NCBI GenBank assembly: GCA_016208415.1
Contig: JACQYB010000022.1
Location: 29,442 to 67,119, forward strand
Source of the DNA: Betaproteobacteria bacterium
Lineage (GTDB): Bacteria; Pseudomonadota; Gammaproteobacteria; Burkholderiales; Rhodocyclaceae
Length of the DNA: 37,678 bases
Direction of reading: 5' to 3'
A program made the translations under genes and the position numbers. Shown here one piece after another: positions 1 through 9,897 of this stretch. The number at the start of each line of letters is the position of its first letter. The stretch's first letter is position 1. The notes below the pieces were generated by a model. That model was not told the origin of the DNA, searched no databases, and was given only the letters and a program-made list of their open reading frames with translations.

Positions 1-2
1 CC

Positions 3-1073
3 TACCTCGACCGGCTGGACTACGTGTCCATGATGTGCAACGAGCATGCGTACTGCCTGGCGGTGGAGCGCCTGCTCGGGGTCGAGGTGCCCATCCGTGG
101 CCAATACATCCGGGTCATGTTCGACGAGGTGACGCGCATCCTCAATCACCTCCTGAACATCGGTACGCACGCGCTCGATATCGGCGCCATGACGATGGTG
201 CTGTACACGTTCCGCGAGCGCGAGGACCTCATGGATGTGTATGAGGCCGTATCGGGGGCACGCCTGCACGCCGCTTATTACCGCCCGGGCGGGGTGTATC
301 GCGACCTCCCCGATCGCATGCCGCAGTACCAGGTCAATCGTTACAAGAACGTGGAGACGGTCCGGAAACTGAATGAGGCCCGGCAGGGATCGGTGCTCGA
401 CTTCCTTGAGGACTTCACGGATCGCTTCCCCAAGTACGTCGACGACTACGAGACCCTGCTCACCGACAACCGCATCTGGAAGCAGCGCACGGTGGGCATC
501 GGCGTCGTATCTCCGGAGCGGGCGCTGCAACTCGGCTTTACCGGGCCGATGTTGCGCGGCTCTGGCATCGAGTGGGATCTGCGCAAGAAACAACCCTATG
601 AGGTCTATGACCGGATGGAGTTCGACGTGCCGGTGGGGGTCAATGGCGACAGCTACGACCGCTATCTGGTGCGCATCGAGGAGATGCGCCAGTCCAACCG
701 CATCGTCCGGCAATGCATCGACTGGCTGCGCAAGAACCCCGGCCCCGTGATCACGGAGAATCACAAGGTCGCGCCGCCGCCGCGGGAACGCATGAAGAAC
801 AACATGGAAGAACTCATTCACCATTTCAAGCTCTTCACCGAAGGCATGCACGTTCCCGAGGGGGAGGTGTATGCGGCCATCGAACATCCCAAGGGGGAAT
901 TCGGTGTGTGGGCGGTATCCGACGGCGCCAACAAGCCGTACCGCATCAAGCTGCGTTCACCGGGGTTCCCCCATCTTGCCGCCACCGACGAGATGGCCAA
1001 GGGCCACATGCTCGCCGACGTGACGGCCATTATTGGCACGATCGATCTCGTGCTCGGCGATACGGACAGGTAA
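3..1073 (+). CDS. nuoD: NADH-quinone oxidoreductase subunit D (5' partial)
   Basis: This is the 49-kDa-type subunit of the peripheral arm of complex I, which with NuoB forms the quinone-reduction chamber at the membrane interface. The window begins inside the gene. The open frame runs from base 3 with no start codon of its own, and the visible 356 residues begin [17 protein letters not shown], typical of the region about 60-70 residues into the family. The GTG at 24 is an internal valine, not a start. Other family hallmarks are [18 protein letters not shown] near the beginning and the invariant C-terminal end [13 protein letters not shown]. The family is usually about 417 residues, so roughly 60 are missing upstream. 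nuoE follows after 14 bases, as expected for a single nuo transcript. Confidence 0.97.
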   Translation, partial: YLDRLDYVSMMCNEHAYCLAVERLLGVEVPIRGQYIRVMFDEVTRILNHLLNIGTHALDIGAMTMVLYTFREREDLMDVYEAVSGARLHAAYYRPGGVYRDLPDRMPQYQVNRYKNVETVRKLNEARQGSVLDFLEDFTDRFPKYVDDYETLLTDNRIWKQRTVGIGVVSPERALQLGFTGPMLRGSGIEWDLRKKQPYEVYDRMEFDVPVGVNGDSYDRYLVRIEEMRQSNRIVRQCIDWLRKNPGPVITENHKVAPPPRERMKNNMEELIHHFKLFTEGMHVPEGEVYAAIEHPKGEFGVWAVSDGANKPYRIKLRSPGFPHLAATDEMAKGHMLADVTAIIGTIDLVLGDTDR

Positions 1074-1087
1074 GCCCAGGAACATTC

Positions 1088-1561
1088 ATGCTCAGTCAGG
1101 ATTCCCTCAGCAGGATAGACCGCGAGATCGCCAAGTATCCGGTCGACCAGAAGCAGTCGGCGATCATGGCGGCGCTGGCCATCGCCCAGGAGGAACTGGG
1201 CTGGCTGGCGCGGGAGGCCGTCGAGTTTGTCGCGCGCTACCTGGAAATGCCGGCAATTGCCGCGTATGAAGTCGCCACGTTTTACAACATGTACGATCTG
1301 GCGCCGGTGGGCAGGTACAAGCTTACGGTGTGTACGAACCTGCCGTGCGCGTTGTCCGGCGGCGTTCATGCCGCCGACTATCTGAAGGAAAAGCTCGGCA
1401 TTGATTTCGGCGAGACGACCGCGGACGGCAAGTTCACCCTGAAGGAAGGCGAGTGCATGGGTGCCTGCGGCGACGCTCCGGTCATGCTGGTGAATAACAG
1501 GCATATGTGCTGCTTCATGACGCCGGAGCAGATCGAGAAGCTGCTGGCGGAGTGCGAATAG
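1088..1561 (+). CDS. nuoE: NADH-quinone oxidoreductase subunit E (24-kDa type)
   Basis: A 157-residue thioredoxin-fold [2Fe-2S] subunit (cluster N1a) of the NADH-input module of complex I, pairing with NuoF. The four cluster ligands are visible as CTNLPC (Cys82 and Cys87) and CMGAC (Cys123 and Cys127). The helical N-terminus with the motif [10 protein letters not shown] (residues 60-69) is also typical. The start at 1088 is chosen because AGGAA lies about 5 bases upstream and the protein then has the usual family length. The frame is open further upstream, but only as a shadow of nuoD. nuoF starts 1 base after the stop codon, indicating tight coupling. Confidence 0.97.
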   Translation: MLSQDSLSRIDREIAKYPVDQKQSAIMAALAIAQEELGWLAREAVEFVARYLEMPAIAAYEVATFYNMYDLAPVGRYKLTVCTNLPCALSGGVHAADYLKEKLGIDFGETTADGKFTLKEGECMGACGDAPVMLVNNRHMCCFMTPEQIEKLLAECE

Positions 1562-1562
1562 G

Positions 1563-2933
1563 ATGGCCCTGATTTCCGCGATCAATCCCCTGCTTTCGGC
1601 TGCCTGGCCGCGTGGCGAGGGAAACTCCCGCTTGACGGACGACGCCGGCTGGCGCCTCAAGGACTACGTCGGCCGCGGTGGCTACGAGACCCTGCAGAAG
1701 GTGCTGCGGGACAGGACGCCGCCGGATGCGATCATCGGTGAGGTCAAGGCCTCGGGATTGCGTGGTCGTGGCGGTGCGGGTTTTCCCGCCGGCCTCAAGT
1801 GGAGTTTCATGCCTCGCGGCTTTTCGGGCGACAAGTACGTCGTCTGCAATACCGACGAAGGTGAGCCCGGGACGTTCAAGGACCGCGACATCCTGCGCTA
1901 CGATCCGCATTCGCTGATCGAAGGCATGATCATCGCCGGCTATGCGATGGGTGCGTCGCGTGGCTACAACTACATCCACGGCGAGATCTTCGAACTCTAC
2001 CAGCGTTTCGAGGAGGCGCTCGACGAGGCGCGGGCCGCCGGGTTTCTTGGGAAGGACATCCTCGGGTCTGGTTTTTCGTTCGAGTTGTACGCCCATCACG
2101 GCTATGGCGCATACATCTGTGGCGAGGAGACGGGCCTCCTGGAATCCATGGAGGGAAAGAAGGGCCAGCCCCGTTACAAGCCTCCGTTCCCGGCCAGTTT
2201 TGGTCTCTACGGCAAGCCCACCACGATCAACAATACGGAGACGCTGGCGGCCATTCCGTTCCTTCTGCGCATGGGCGGTGAGGCATTTCTCGCCCTGGGC
2301 AAGCCGAACAACGGTGGCACCAAGCTGTTTTCGGTGTCGGGGCACGTGAACACGCCGGGCAACTACGAAGTCCCCCTCGGAACCCCCTTTGCCGAACTGC
2401 TCCAGATGGCCGGGGGTGTGCGCGGCGGGCGCAAGCTCAAGGCGGTGATTCCCGGCGGGTCGTCGGCGCCGGTGCTCCCGGGCGACGTCATGATGGAGTG
2501 CACCCTGGATTACGACTCCATTGCCAAAGCCGGCTCCATGCTGGGTTCAGGTGCGGTGATCGTCATGGATGAGACGGTGTGCATGGTCAAGGCCTTGGAG
2601 CGCCTGTCCTATTTCTACTTCGAGGAGTCCTGTGGCCAGTGCACCCCTTGTCGCGAGGGTACCGGATGGCTTTACCGGGTCGTGCATCGCATCGAACACG
2701 GGCAGGGGCGGCCGGAGGATCTGGCCTTGCTCGAAAGCATCACCGACAACATCATGGGCCGCACCATCTGCGCCCTGGGGGACGCGGCTTCCCTTCCGGT
2801 GCGGGGCTTCATCAAGCACTTCCGCGCCGAGTTCGAGCATCACATCGAGCATAAGTCATGTCTGGTGCCCCCCGACGTCCAGCGGGCGGGAAGCACGTTT
2901 CACACGCGTCTGATGGTGGCTGCGTCATGCTAG
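1563..2933 (+). CDS. nuoF: NADH-quinone oxidoreductase subunit F (51-kDa type)
   Basis: This 456-residue subunit carries FMN, the NADH site and the [4Fe-4S] cluster N3 of complex I, and is where NADH is oxidised. The nucleotide/FMN-binding glycine-rich stretch [16 protein letters not shown] lies at residues 65-80, and [12 protein letters not shown] at 184-195. The N3 ligands are in ESCGQCTPC (Cys357, Cys360, Cys363) plus Cys403 in TICALGD. After the usual end near [10 protein letters not shown] (about residue 436) there is a further tail of about 20 residues with no recognisable motif. The last 7 bases overlap the start of nuoG. The start is the first ATG after nuoE and gives normal N-terminal family sequence. 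Confidence 0.97.
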   Translation: MALISAINPLLSAAWPRGEGNSRLTDDAGWRLKDYVGRGGYETLQKVLRDRTPPDAIIGEVKASGLRGRGGAGFPAGLKWSFMPRGFSGDKYVVCNTDEGEPGTFKDRDILRYDPHSLIEGMIIAGYAMGASRGYNYIHGEIFELYQRFEEALDEARAAGFLGKDILGSGFSFELYAHHGYGAYICGEETGLLESMEGKKGQPRYKPPFPASFGLYGKPTTINNTETLAAIPFLLRMGGEAFLALGKPNNGGTKLFSVSGHVNTPGNYEVPLGTPFAELLQMAGGVRGGRKLKAVIPGGSSAPVLPGDVMMECTLDYDSIAKAGSMLGSGAVIVMDETVCMVKALERLSYFYFEESCGQCTPCREGTGWLYRVVHRIEHGQGRPEDLALLESITDNIMGRTICALGDAASLPVRGFIKHFRAEFEHHIEHKSCLVPPDVQRAGSTFHTRLMVAASC

Positions 2934-5257
2934 AGATTGAGATCGACGGCAAGGCGTTGGAGGTGGAAGACGGCACCACGGTGCTGAACGCTGCGCTCGG
3001 GGCGGGTATCTACATCCCCCACTTCTGCTATCACAGGAAGCTGTCCATCGCCGCCAACTGCCGCATGTGCCTGGTGCAGGTCGAGAAGGCGCCGAAGCCG
3101 ATGCCGGCATGCGCCACGCCGGCCTCCAAAGGGATGAAGGTGTTCACCCGTTCAGAGGCGGCCCTCAAGGCGCAGAAGGGGGTGATGGAGTTCCTCCTCA
3201 TCAACCATCCCCTCGACTGTCCCATCTGTGACCAGGGGGGGGAGTGCCAGCTTCAGGATCTCGCTGTGGGTTATGGCGCCTCCTCCGCGCGCTACCAGGA
3301 AGAAAAGCGCGTCGTGGTCAACAAGTACCTCGGCCCGCTTGTGGCCACCGACATGACGCGCTGCATACACTGCACGCGCTGTGTGCGGTTTACCCAGGAA
3401 ATCGCCGGGGTCATGGAACTGGGCCAGGCATTCCGCGGCGAGCATGCGGAAATCATGCCGTTCATCGAACAGACGGTGGACTCCGAACTGTCCGGCAACA
3501 TCATCGACCTTTGCCCCGTGGGTGCCTTGACCTCCAAGCCGTTCCGCTTTGCCGCGCGTACCTGGGAGTTGGCGCGGCGCAGGTCGGTCAGCCCGCATGA
3601 CAGCCTCGGCAGCAACCTCATCGTGCAGGTGAAGCAGGACCGTGTTCTGCGCGTACTGCCCTTGGATAACGAGGAACTCAACGAGTGCTGGCTGTCGGAC
3701 AAGGACCGCTTCTCCTACGAGGCGCTTGGTTCTGCCGATCGGCTCGTCAAACCCATGGTCAAGCAGAACGGCCAATGGCAGGAGGTGGAGTGGCCCTTCG
3801 CGCTGGAGCATGCCGCCCATTCCCTACAGGTGGTGGTTCGCGAGTACGGCGCCGGTGCGCTCGCTGCCTTGGTCAGCCCCCATGCGACGCTTGAAGAGAT
3901 GTACCTCGCAGGCAGGCTGGTGCGTGGCCTCGGCGGTGACAACATCGATTTCCGTCTGCGCCACAGCGATTTTTCGCGCGACGCCGAGCGACGCGGAGCC
4001 CCATGGCTGGGGCTGAAGGTGGCCGAGATCAGTGGCCTTGATCGCGTGCTGGTGGTGGGCGCGTTCCTGCGCAAGGATCAGCCATTGATCGCCCAGCGCC
4101 TGCGCAAGGCGGCCAGGTGCGGTGCCCAGGTGTCGGTGATTCACTGCTGCGAAGACGACGCGCTGATCAAGCTCCACGGGAAGGCCATCGCTGCGCCGTC
4201 GCAATTGCCGGCTGTGCTTGCCCAGGTGGTGAAGGCGGTGGCGCAGCACAAGGGTGCGTCCTGCGACCTGGCGGTCGAGATCTCGGATGAGGCGCGAAAG
4301 ATCGCTGACAGCCTGGTCTCCGGGCAGGACGCCGGCAAGACGGCCATCCTGCTTGGCAACTTCTCGCAGCAGCATCCCGCAGCTTCGACCCTCCACGCCT
4401 TGGCCTCCCAATTGGCGGAGCTGCTCGGGGCCCGTTGCGGCTTCCTCGGCGAAGCCGCGAACAGTGTCGGAGGCTACGTCGCCGGGGCGCTGCCCGCGGG
4501 CGACGGCATGAATGCCGCACGGATGATCGCGGACCCGCGGCGCGCTTATCTTCTTCTTGGCCTGGATCCGGAACTCGATTGCGCCGATGGGCGTGGGACT
4601 GTGGCGGCGCTGGAGGAGGCTCATACGGTGGTGGCGCTGTCGGCGTTCAAGTCTCCCCGGATGCTGGAGTTCGCCGACGTGCTGTTGCCGATCTCCCCTT
4701 TTTCCGAGACTTCCGGCAGCTTCGTCAATTGCGAGGGGCGGGTCCAGAGCTTCAATGCCGTAGTCAGACCCGCCGGGGAGTCCCGTCCTGGCTGGAAGGT
4801 GCTGCGTGTGCTTGGCAACCTGCTTTCGCTATCGGGTTTCGATCACGACAGCAGCGAGGCGGTTCGCGCCGAATGCCTCGGGGGGCAGCCGGAGTTCGCC
4901 TCCGGGTTGGATAATTCGGCCCCCGGCACGCCCGTCCAGCTTGGGGCGGGCGAAGATCTCGAGCGGATTGCCGAGGTGCCGATCCATTTCGCGGATCCGC
5001 TGGTCCGCCGGGCGCCCGGCCTGCAGGCGACCCGCGACGCGGCGGCGCCCACCGCGCGCATGAATGCGGCAACGCTCGACAGGTTTGCCGTGGCGGCGGG
5101 AGAGCGGGTGCGTGTGCGCCAGGGTGAGGGGGAGGCCGTGGTGCAGGCGGTGCTCGACCCCGGTGTGCCGGACGGCTGTGTCCGCGTTGCCGCGGGCCAT
5201 CCCTCTACGGCCGGCCTCGGCCCGTTGTTCGGATCCGTCACCGTGGAGCGCATCTGA
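2927..5257 (+). CDS. nuoG: NADH-quinone oxidoreductase subunit G (75-kDa type)
   Basis: A 776-residue iron-sulfur subunit of the peripheral arm that passes electrons from NuoE/NuoF towards NuoI/NuoB. The N-terminal ferredoxin domain holds a [2Fe-2S] site (Cys34, Cys45, Cys48, Cys62). It is followed by a His-Cys3 [4Fe-4S] site (His94, Cys98, Cys101, Cys107) and a second [4Fe-4S] site (Cys146, Cys149, Cys152, Cys196). The remainder is a molybdopterin-oxidoreductase-like domain that in this family binds no molybdenum. I do not see the extra N7-type four-cysteine motif found in E. coli NuoG. The start at 2927 overlaps the end of nuoF by 7 bases. The open frame upstream to 2858 is judged non-coding because the ferredoxin domain begins cleanly at MLEIEIDG. 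Confidence 0.96.
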   Translation: MLEIEIDGKALEVEDGTTVLNAALGAGIYIPHFCYHRKLSIAANCRMCLVQVEKAPKPMPACATPASKGMKVFTRSEAALKAQKGVMEFLLINHPLDCPICDQGGECQLQDLAVGYGASSARYQEEKRVVVNKYLGPLVATDMTRCIHCTRCVRFTQEIAGVMELGQAFRGEHAEIMPFIEQTVDSELSGNIIDLCPVGALTSKPFRFAARTWELARRRSVSPHDSLGSNLIVQVKQDRVLRVLPLDNEELNECWLSDKDRFSYEALGSADRLVKPMVKQNGQWQEVEWPFALEHAAHSLQVVVREYGAGALAALVSPHATLEEMYLAGRLVRGLGGDNIDFRLRHSDFSRDAERRGAPWLGLKVAEISGLDRVLVVGAFLRKDQPLIAQRLRKAARCGAQVSVIHCCEDDALIKLHGKAIAAPSQLPAVLAQVVKAVAQHKGASCDLAVEISDEARKIADSLVSGQDAGKTAILLGNFSQQHPAASTLHALASQLAELLGARCGFLGEAANSVGGYVAGALPAGDGMNAARMIADPRRAYLLLGLDPELDCADGRGTVAALEEAHTVVALSAFKSPRMLEFADVLLPISPFSETSGSFVNCEGRVQSFNAVVRPAGESRPGWKVLRVLGNLLSLSGFDHDSSEAVRAECLGGQPEFASGLDNSAPGTPVQLGAGEDLERIAEVPIHFADPLVRRAPGLQATRDAAAPTARMNAATLDRFAVAAGERVRVRQGEGEAVVQAVLDPGVPDGCVRVAAGHPSTAGLGPLFGSVTVERI

Positions 5258-6342
5258 TGGAAGCCTCGGTGCTGAACTTCTTCCAGTGGTTGTGGGGGCC
5301 CCTCTGGCAGCCGCTGTGGGCCTGGCTGGAGCCGGTGTGGCCGCTGATCTGGACGCTGATCCGGATCATCGCGATCATCGCGCCGCTGTTGCTGGGGGTG
5401 GCCTACCTCACCTTCTGGGAACGCAAGATCATCGGCTGGATGCAGGTGCGCATCGGCCCCAACCGCGTCGGTCCGTGGGGTTTGCTGCAGCCGATCGCCG
5501 ATGGCATGAAGCTGTTCTTCAAGGAAGTCCTTGTGCCGAAGGCGGCGGATGGCCAGTTGTTCATCCTGGCGCCGATCCTCGCCATGGCTTCGGCGCTGGC
5601 CGCCTGGGCGGTTGTTCCCTTCTTCGACGGTGGGGCGCTCGCCGATGTCGACGCCGGACTGCTCTACCTTTTGGCCATCACCTCGGTCGGCGTCTACGGA
5701 GTCATCATTGCGGGCTGGGCGTCGAACTCGAAGTATGCTTTCCTGGGCGCCATGCGATCGGCGGCGCAGATGGTGTCCTACGAGGTGGCCATGGGCCTGG
5801 CCCTGATCTGCGTGCTGATGGTGTCCAACAGCGTGAACCTGACGCACATCGTCCAGGCGCAGAACAAGGGGATGTTCGCCGGCATGGGCCTGGGCTTCCT
5901 GTCGTGGAACTGGATCCCGCTGCTGCCGATGTTCGTGGTTTATCTGATTTCCGGCGTGGCCGAGACGAACCGGGCGCCGTTCGACGTGGTGGAGGGAGAG
6001 TCGGAAATCGTTGCGGGCCATATGGTCGAGTACTCCGGCATGGCCTTCGCGCTGTTCTTCCTCGCCGAATACGCCAACATGATCCTGGTGTCGGTAATGG
6101 TGTCCACGTTCTTCCTTGGCGGCTGGTTGTCGCCGGTGGGATTCCTGCCGGACGGGGTCCATTGGCTGGCGGTGAAGATGGCAGTGGTGTTGTTCTTCTT
6201 CCTCTGGTTCCGCGCGACCTTCCCCCGCTATCGCTACGACCAGATCATGCGCCTGGGGTGGAAGGTGTTCGTGCCGCTCTGTCTTCTGTGGATTCCGGTG
6301 GTAGGCATCTGGATGATGTCGCCCCTCAACATCTGGAAGTGA
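5257..6342 (+). CDS. nuoH: NADH-quinone oxidoreductase subunit H
   Basis: A 361-residue integral membrane subunit (ND1 type, about eight helices) that forms the entrance of the quinone channel at the junction of the two arms. The hallmark loop [19 protein letters not shown] follows the first helix, and the acidic quinone-site loop [15 protein letters not shown] lies in the middle. The C-terminal part contains [17 protein letters not shown], also conserved. The N-terminus has an unusually tryptophan-rich stretch before the first helix. The ATG shares one base with the nuoG stop codon (TGATG), so translation is probably coupled. Confidence 0.97.
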   Translation: MEASVLNFFQWLWGPLWQPLWAWLEPVWPLIWTLIRIIAIIAPLLLGVAYLTFWERKIIGWMQVRIGPNRVGPWGLLQPIADGMKLFFKEVLVPKAADGQLFILAPILAMASALAAWAVVPFFDGGALADVDAGLLYLLAITSVGVYGVIIAGWASNSKYAFLGAMRSAAQMVSYEVAMGLALICVLMVSNSVNLTHIVQAQNKGMFAGMGLGFLSWNWIPLLPMFVVYLISGVAETNRAPFDVVEGESEIVAGHMVEYSGMAFALFFLAEYANMILVSVMVSTFFLGGWLSPVGFLPDGVHWLAVKMAVVLFFFLWFRATFPRYRYDQIMRLGWKVFVPLCLLWIPVVGIWMMSPLNIWK

Positions 6343-6352
6343 GGAACTGCAC

Positions 6353-6838
6353 ATGGGAGCCAGGGATTTCATCGGCAGCCTGTTCCTCAAGGAACTGCTC
6401 AAGGGCATGGCGGTCACGGGCCGCCACATGTTTGCGCGCAAGATCACCATCCAGTACCCGGAAGAGAAGACGCCGCTTTCACCCCGCTTCCGAGGTCTGC
6501 ACGCGCTGCGCCGCTACCCGAACGGGGAGGAACGCTGCATAGCGTGCAAGCTGTGCGAAGCCGTGTGTCCGGCGCTCGCCATTACCATCGAGTCCGCCGA
6601 GCGCGAGGACGGCAGCCGGCGCACCACCCGTTACGACATAGACCTGACCAAGTGCATCTTCTGCGGCTTCTGTGAGGAAGCCTGTCCGGTGGATGCCATC
6701 GTGGAGACGAACATTTTCGAGTACCACGGTGAGAAGCGCGGTGACCTCTACATGACCAAGCAGATGCTGCTGGCCGTCGGCGACAAGTACGAAGGGCAGA
6801 TTGCCAGGGATCGGGCGGCCGACGCCCTGTTCCGCTAG
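6353..6838 (+). CDS. nuoI: NADH-quinone oxidoreductase subunit I
   Basis: A 161-residue ferredoxin-like subunit that holds clusters N6a and N6b and links NuoG to NuoB. Two classical 8Fe-type motifs are complete: [12 protein letters not shown] (Cys62, 65, 68, 72) and [12 protein letters not shown] (Cys101, 104, 107, 111). An N-terminal amphipathic segment of about 40 residues precedes them, as usual for the subunit that lies on the membrane arm. The length matches the 160-165 residues usual in beta- and alphaproteobacteria. The gene follows nuoH after 10 bases, with GAGGAA upstream of the ATG. Confidence 0.97.
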   Translation: MGARDFIGSLFLKELLKGMAVTGRHMFARKITIQYPEEKTPLSPRFRGLHALRRYPNGEERCIACKLCEAVCPALAITIESAEREDGSRRTTRYDIDLTKCIFCGFCEEACPVDAIVETNIFEYHGEKRGDLYMTKQMLLAVGDKYEGQIARDRAADALFR

Positions 6839-6876
6839 GGAGGACGTCGCAGGCTCGACCCGGCGGCGCAAAACAC

Positions 6877-7479
6877 ATGCAATTCAAAGAGTTCGTCTTC
6901 TACTTTCTGTCTGCGATCATGCTGATCGCGGCCTTGCGCGTCGTCACCGCACGCAACCCGGTGCACGCCGTGCTGTTCCTGGTCCTGGCGTTTTTCAGTG
7001 CCGGCGGGCTGTGGCTGTTGCTGCATGCGGAGTTCCTGGCGATTGCGCTGGTGCTTGTCTATGTTGGCGCAGTGATGGTGCTGTTCCTGTTCGTGGTGAT
7101 GATGCTCGACATCAACCTCGAACGCCTGCGACAAGGGTTCTGGAGCTACCTGCCTGTGGGGGTGGTCATCGGCGGTCTCATGGTTGCGGAAATGGTGGTG
7201 GTGCTGGGCGGCCGATATTTCGGCGCCGAGGGCATGCCGCCTCCGCCGTCGCCCGGAGTGGGGTATAGCAACACGAAGGAAGTGGGGCGCCTGCTTTACA
7301 CCGATTACGTCTATCCCTTCGAACTGGCTTCGGTCATCCTTCTGGTGGGCATCATCGCCGCGGTCGTGCTGACCCTGCGTCGCCGCAAGGACTCGCGCCG
7401 CCCCGACCCGGTTCGACAGATCGCCGTCAAGCGCAAGGATCGGGTACGGATCGTGTCCATGCCCGTTGAAAAAGAATAA
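6877..7479 (+). CDS. nuoJ: NADH-quinone oxidoreductase subunit J
   Basis: A 200-residue membrane subunit (ND6 type) with about five predicted helices. It contains the broken third helix that moves during coupling, seen as the stretch LVLVYVGAVMVLFLFVVMML. The first helix follows FKEFVFYFLSA, and RNPVHAVLFLVLAF is the usual second-helix motif. The last roughly 35 residues are strongly basic and probably face the cytoplasm. There is a 38-base gap after nuoI and only a weak ribosome-binding site, but the ATG at 6877 is the only one consistent with the family N-terminus. Confidence 0.95.
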   Translation: MQFKEFVFYFLSAIMLIAALRVVTARNPVHAVLFLVLAFFSAGGLWLLLHAEFLAIALVLVYVGAVMVLFLFVVMMLDINLERLRQGFWSYLPVGVVIGGLMVAEMVVVLGGRYFGAEGMPPPPSPGVGYSNTKEVGRLLYTDYVYPFELASVILLVGIIAAVVLTLRRRKDSRRPDPVRQIAVKRKDRVRIVSMPVEKE

Positions 7480-7515
7480 CGGCGTCGAGGCCAAGGGAAC
7501 GCAAAGGGGAGTCCC

Positions 7516-7821
7516 ATGCTGTCGCTTTCGCATTACCTGATTCTCGGTGCAATCCTGTTCGCCATCAGCGTGGTGGGGATCTTCCTCAACCGCAAGAACC
7601 TGATCGTGCTGCTGATGGCGATCGAGCTGATGCTGCTTGCGGTGAACATGAATTTCATCGCCTTCTCCCACTACCTGGGCGACGTGGCCGGTCAGGTGTT
7701 CGTGTTCTTCATCCTCACCGTGGCGGCGGCGGAGTCGGCCATCGGGCTGGCCATCCTGGTGGTGCTGTTCCGCAACCTCAGCACCATCCACGTGGATGAT
7801 CTGGACAGCCTCAAGGGTTAA
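7516..7821 (+). CDS. nuoK: NADH-quinone oxidoreductase subunit K
   Basis: A 101-residue subunit (ND4L type) with three transmembrane helices. It contributes two membrane-embedded glutamates to the proton path. These are visible as the Glu of [11 protein letters not shown] in helix 2 and the Glu of [11 protein letters not shown] in helix 3. The length is normal for the family. AAGGGGAG lies just ahead of the ATG, a strong ribosome-binding site. nuoL starts 9 bases after the stop codon. Confidence 0.97.
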   Translation: MLSLSHYLILGAILFAISVVGIFLNRKNLIVLLMAIELMLLAVNMNFIAFSHYLGDVAGQVFVFFILTVAAAESAIGLAILVVLFRNLSTIHVDDLDSLKG

Positions 7822-7830
7822 GGTGCCTTC

Positions 7831-9831
7831 ATGACCGAGATGCAGATGCTCTATCTTCTCGTGCCGCTGGCACCACTGGCGGGCGCCATCATTGCCGGCC
7901 TGTTCGGCAAGGCCATTGGGCGTGCCGGCGCACACTGGGTGACCATCCTCGGCGTGGCGGTGTCGTTTGTTGCGTCCTGCGTCGTTTTCCAGGATGTGAT
8001 GGCGGGTCATGTATTCAATGGCCCGGTCTACACCTGGCTCACCAGTGGTGATCTGACGCTTTCCATCGGCTTCCTCATCGACCCGCTCACGGTGATGATG
8101 ATGCTGGTGGTGAGCTTCGTGTCCCTGATGGTGCACATCTACACCATCGGCTACATGGCCGACGATCCCGGCTATCAGCGCTTCTTCAGTTACATCTCCC
8201 TGTTCACCTTCTCCATGCTGATGCTGGTGATGGCGAACAACTTCCTCCAGCTGTTCTTCGGCTGGGAGGCGGTGGGCCTGGTTTCCTATCTGCTCATCGG
8301 TTTCTGGTACACCCGGCCGACGGCCATCTTCGCCAATCTCAAGGCGTTCCTGGTCAATCGCGTGGGGGATTTCGGCTTCCTGCTGGGCATCGGGCTGATT
8401 GCCGCCTGGTGCGGCACCCTGGATTACGCGCCGGTCTTCGCCAAGGCCCAGGAACTCGCGTCCCAGAGCATCGAGATCCTGCCCGGGCGACCGTGGCTGC
8501 TGATCAGCGTGATCTGCATCTGCCTGTTCATCGGCGCCATGGGCAAGTCCGCCCAGGTGCCGCTGCACGTGTGGCTGCCGGATTCCATGGAGGGCCCCAC
8601 CCCGATCTCGGCGCTGATCCACGCGGCGACCATGGTGACGGCCGGAATCTTCATGGTGGCGCGCATGTCGCCGCTGTTCGAGTTTTCGGAGGCGGCGCTG
8701 TCCTTCGTGCTGGTGATCGGTGCCATCACCGCCCTGTTCATGGGCTTCCTGGGCATCGTGCAGAACGACATCAAGCGCGTGGTGGCCTACTCCACCCTGT
8801 CCCAGCTCGGCTACATGACGGTGGCCCTGGGTGCGTCGGCCTACTCGGCCGCGGTGTTCCACCTCATGACCCACGCCTTCTTCAAGGCGCTGCTGTTCCT
8901 CGGCGCGGGCTCGGTGATCATCGGCATGCACCACGTGCAGGACATGCGCTATATGGGCGGTTTGCGCAAGTACATGCCCATCACCTGGATCACCTCGCTG
9001 GTGGGCTCGCTGGCGCTCATCGGCTTTCCATTGTTGTCGGGTTTCTACTCCAAGGATTCGATCATCGAGGCGGTGCATCTGTCGAACATCCCCGGTTCCG
9101 GGTTCGCCTATTTCGCCGTGGTCGCGGGCGTGTTCGTCACCGCGTTCTATTCCTTCCGCATGTACTTCATGGTGTTCCACGGCCGGGAGCGGTTTGATGA
9201 GCACCCTCACGAGGAACACGGGCACGGACACGACGATCATGGCCACCACGTCGGCAAGCCCCATGAGTCGCCGTGGGTGGTGTGGCTACCGCTGGTGATG
9301 CTGGCCATCCCTTCCGTCGTGATCGGGTTCGTGACCATCCAGCCGATGCTGTTCGGCGACTTCTTCAAGGGTTCGATCTTCGTGTCCGAGGCCCATCCGG
9401 GCATGGCGCACATGGCCGCGGAATTTCATGGCCCGGGAGCCATGGCCTTGCATGGCCTGACCGCGCTGCCCTTCGTGCTGGCGATGGCGGGGGTGGCGCT
9501 GGCGTGGTTCCTGTACCTTGCCCGGCCGGAACTGCCGGCGCGCCTGGCCGCCACGGTGCGCCCGCTGTATGTGCTGCTGGACAACAAGTACTACTTTGAC
9601 CTCTTCAATCAGTGGTTCTTCGCTGGCGGGGCGCGCCTCATAGGCCGCGGGTTGTGGCGGGGTGGAGACATGGCGCTGATCGACGGCGTCGCGGTGAACG
9701 GCTCGGCGAAGACGGTGATCTGGTTCGCATCGTTGATGCGTCTGCTGCAGAGCGGCTATATCTACCAGTATGCGTTCGCAATGATCATTGGGGTCTTTGC
9801 GTTGCTCACCTGGTGGTTCAACCGGGGCTGA
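7831..9831 (+). CDS. nuoL: NADH-quinone oxidoreductase subunit L
   Basis: A 666-residue antiporter-like proton-pumping subunit (ND5 type) at the far end of the membrane arm. Family features include FFGWEAVGLVSYLLIGFW (glutamate of helix 5), the segment GAMGKSAQVPLHVWLPD with the helix-7 lysine, and the run HAFFKALLFLGAGSVI near the central helix-12 lysine. The C-terminal part provides the long lateral helix typical of NuoL. Residues 458-478 form a His- and acid-rich cytoplasmic loop with ten histidines, likely a metal-binding or simply flexible insert. Length and position after nuoK are as expected. Confidence 0.97.
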   Translation: MTEMQMLYLLVPLAPLAGAIIAGLFGKAIGRAGAHWVTILGVAVSFVASCVVFQDVMAGHVFNGPVYTWLTSGDLTLSIGFLIDPLTVMMMLVVSFVSLMVHIYTIGYMADDPGYQRFFSYISLFTFSMLMLVMANNFLQLFFGWEAVGLVSYLLIGFWYTRPTAIFANLKAFLVNRVGDFGFLLGIGLIAAWCGTLDYAPVFAKAQELASQSIEILPGRPWLLISVICICLFIGAMGKSAQVPLHVWLPDSMEGPTPISALIHAATMVTAGIFMVARMSPLFEFSEAALSFVLVIGAITALFMGFLGIVQNDIKRVVAYSTLSQLGYMTVALGASAYSAAVFHLMTHAFFKALLFLGAGSVIIGMHHVQDMRYMGGLRKYMPITWITSLVGSLALIGFPLLSGFYSKDSIIEAVHLSNIPGSGFAYFAVVAGVFVTAFYSFRMYFMVFHGRERFDEHPHEEHGHGHDDHGHHVGKPHESPWVVWLPLVMLAIPSVVIGFVTIQPMLFGDFFKGSIFVSEAHPGMAHMAAEFHGPGAMALHGLTALPFVLAMAGVALAWFLYLARPELPARLAATVRPLYVLLDNKYYFDLFNQWFFAGGARLIGRGLWRGGDMALIDGVAVNGSAKTVIWFASLMRLLQSGYIYQYAFAMIIGVFALLTWWFNRG

Positions 9832-9897
9832 GGGTTCAGCCTCGGCATGACAAATTCGAGAAGCGCCTTGTGACGGCGCCCGCTACGGGATTGTGAG

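Noticed and set aside
6835-9264. 809-codon open frame antisense to nuoJ-nuoL
   Set aside because: It is rich in His, Gln, Asp and Glu because it reads opposite hydrophobic codons in GC-rich DNA. It spans several real genes and has no family signature.
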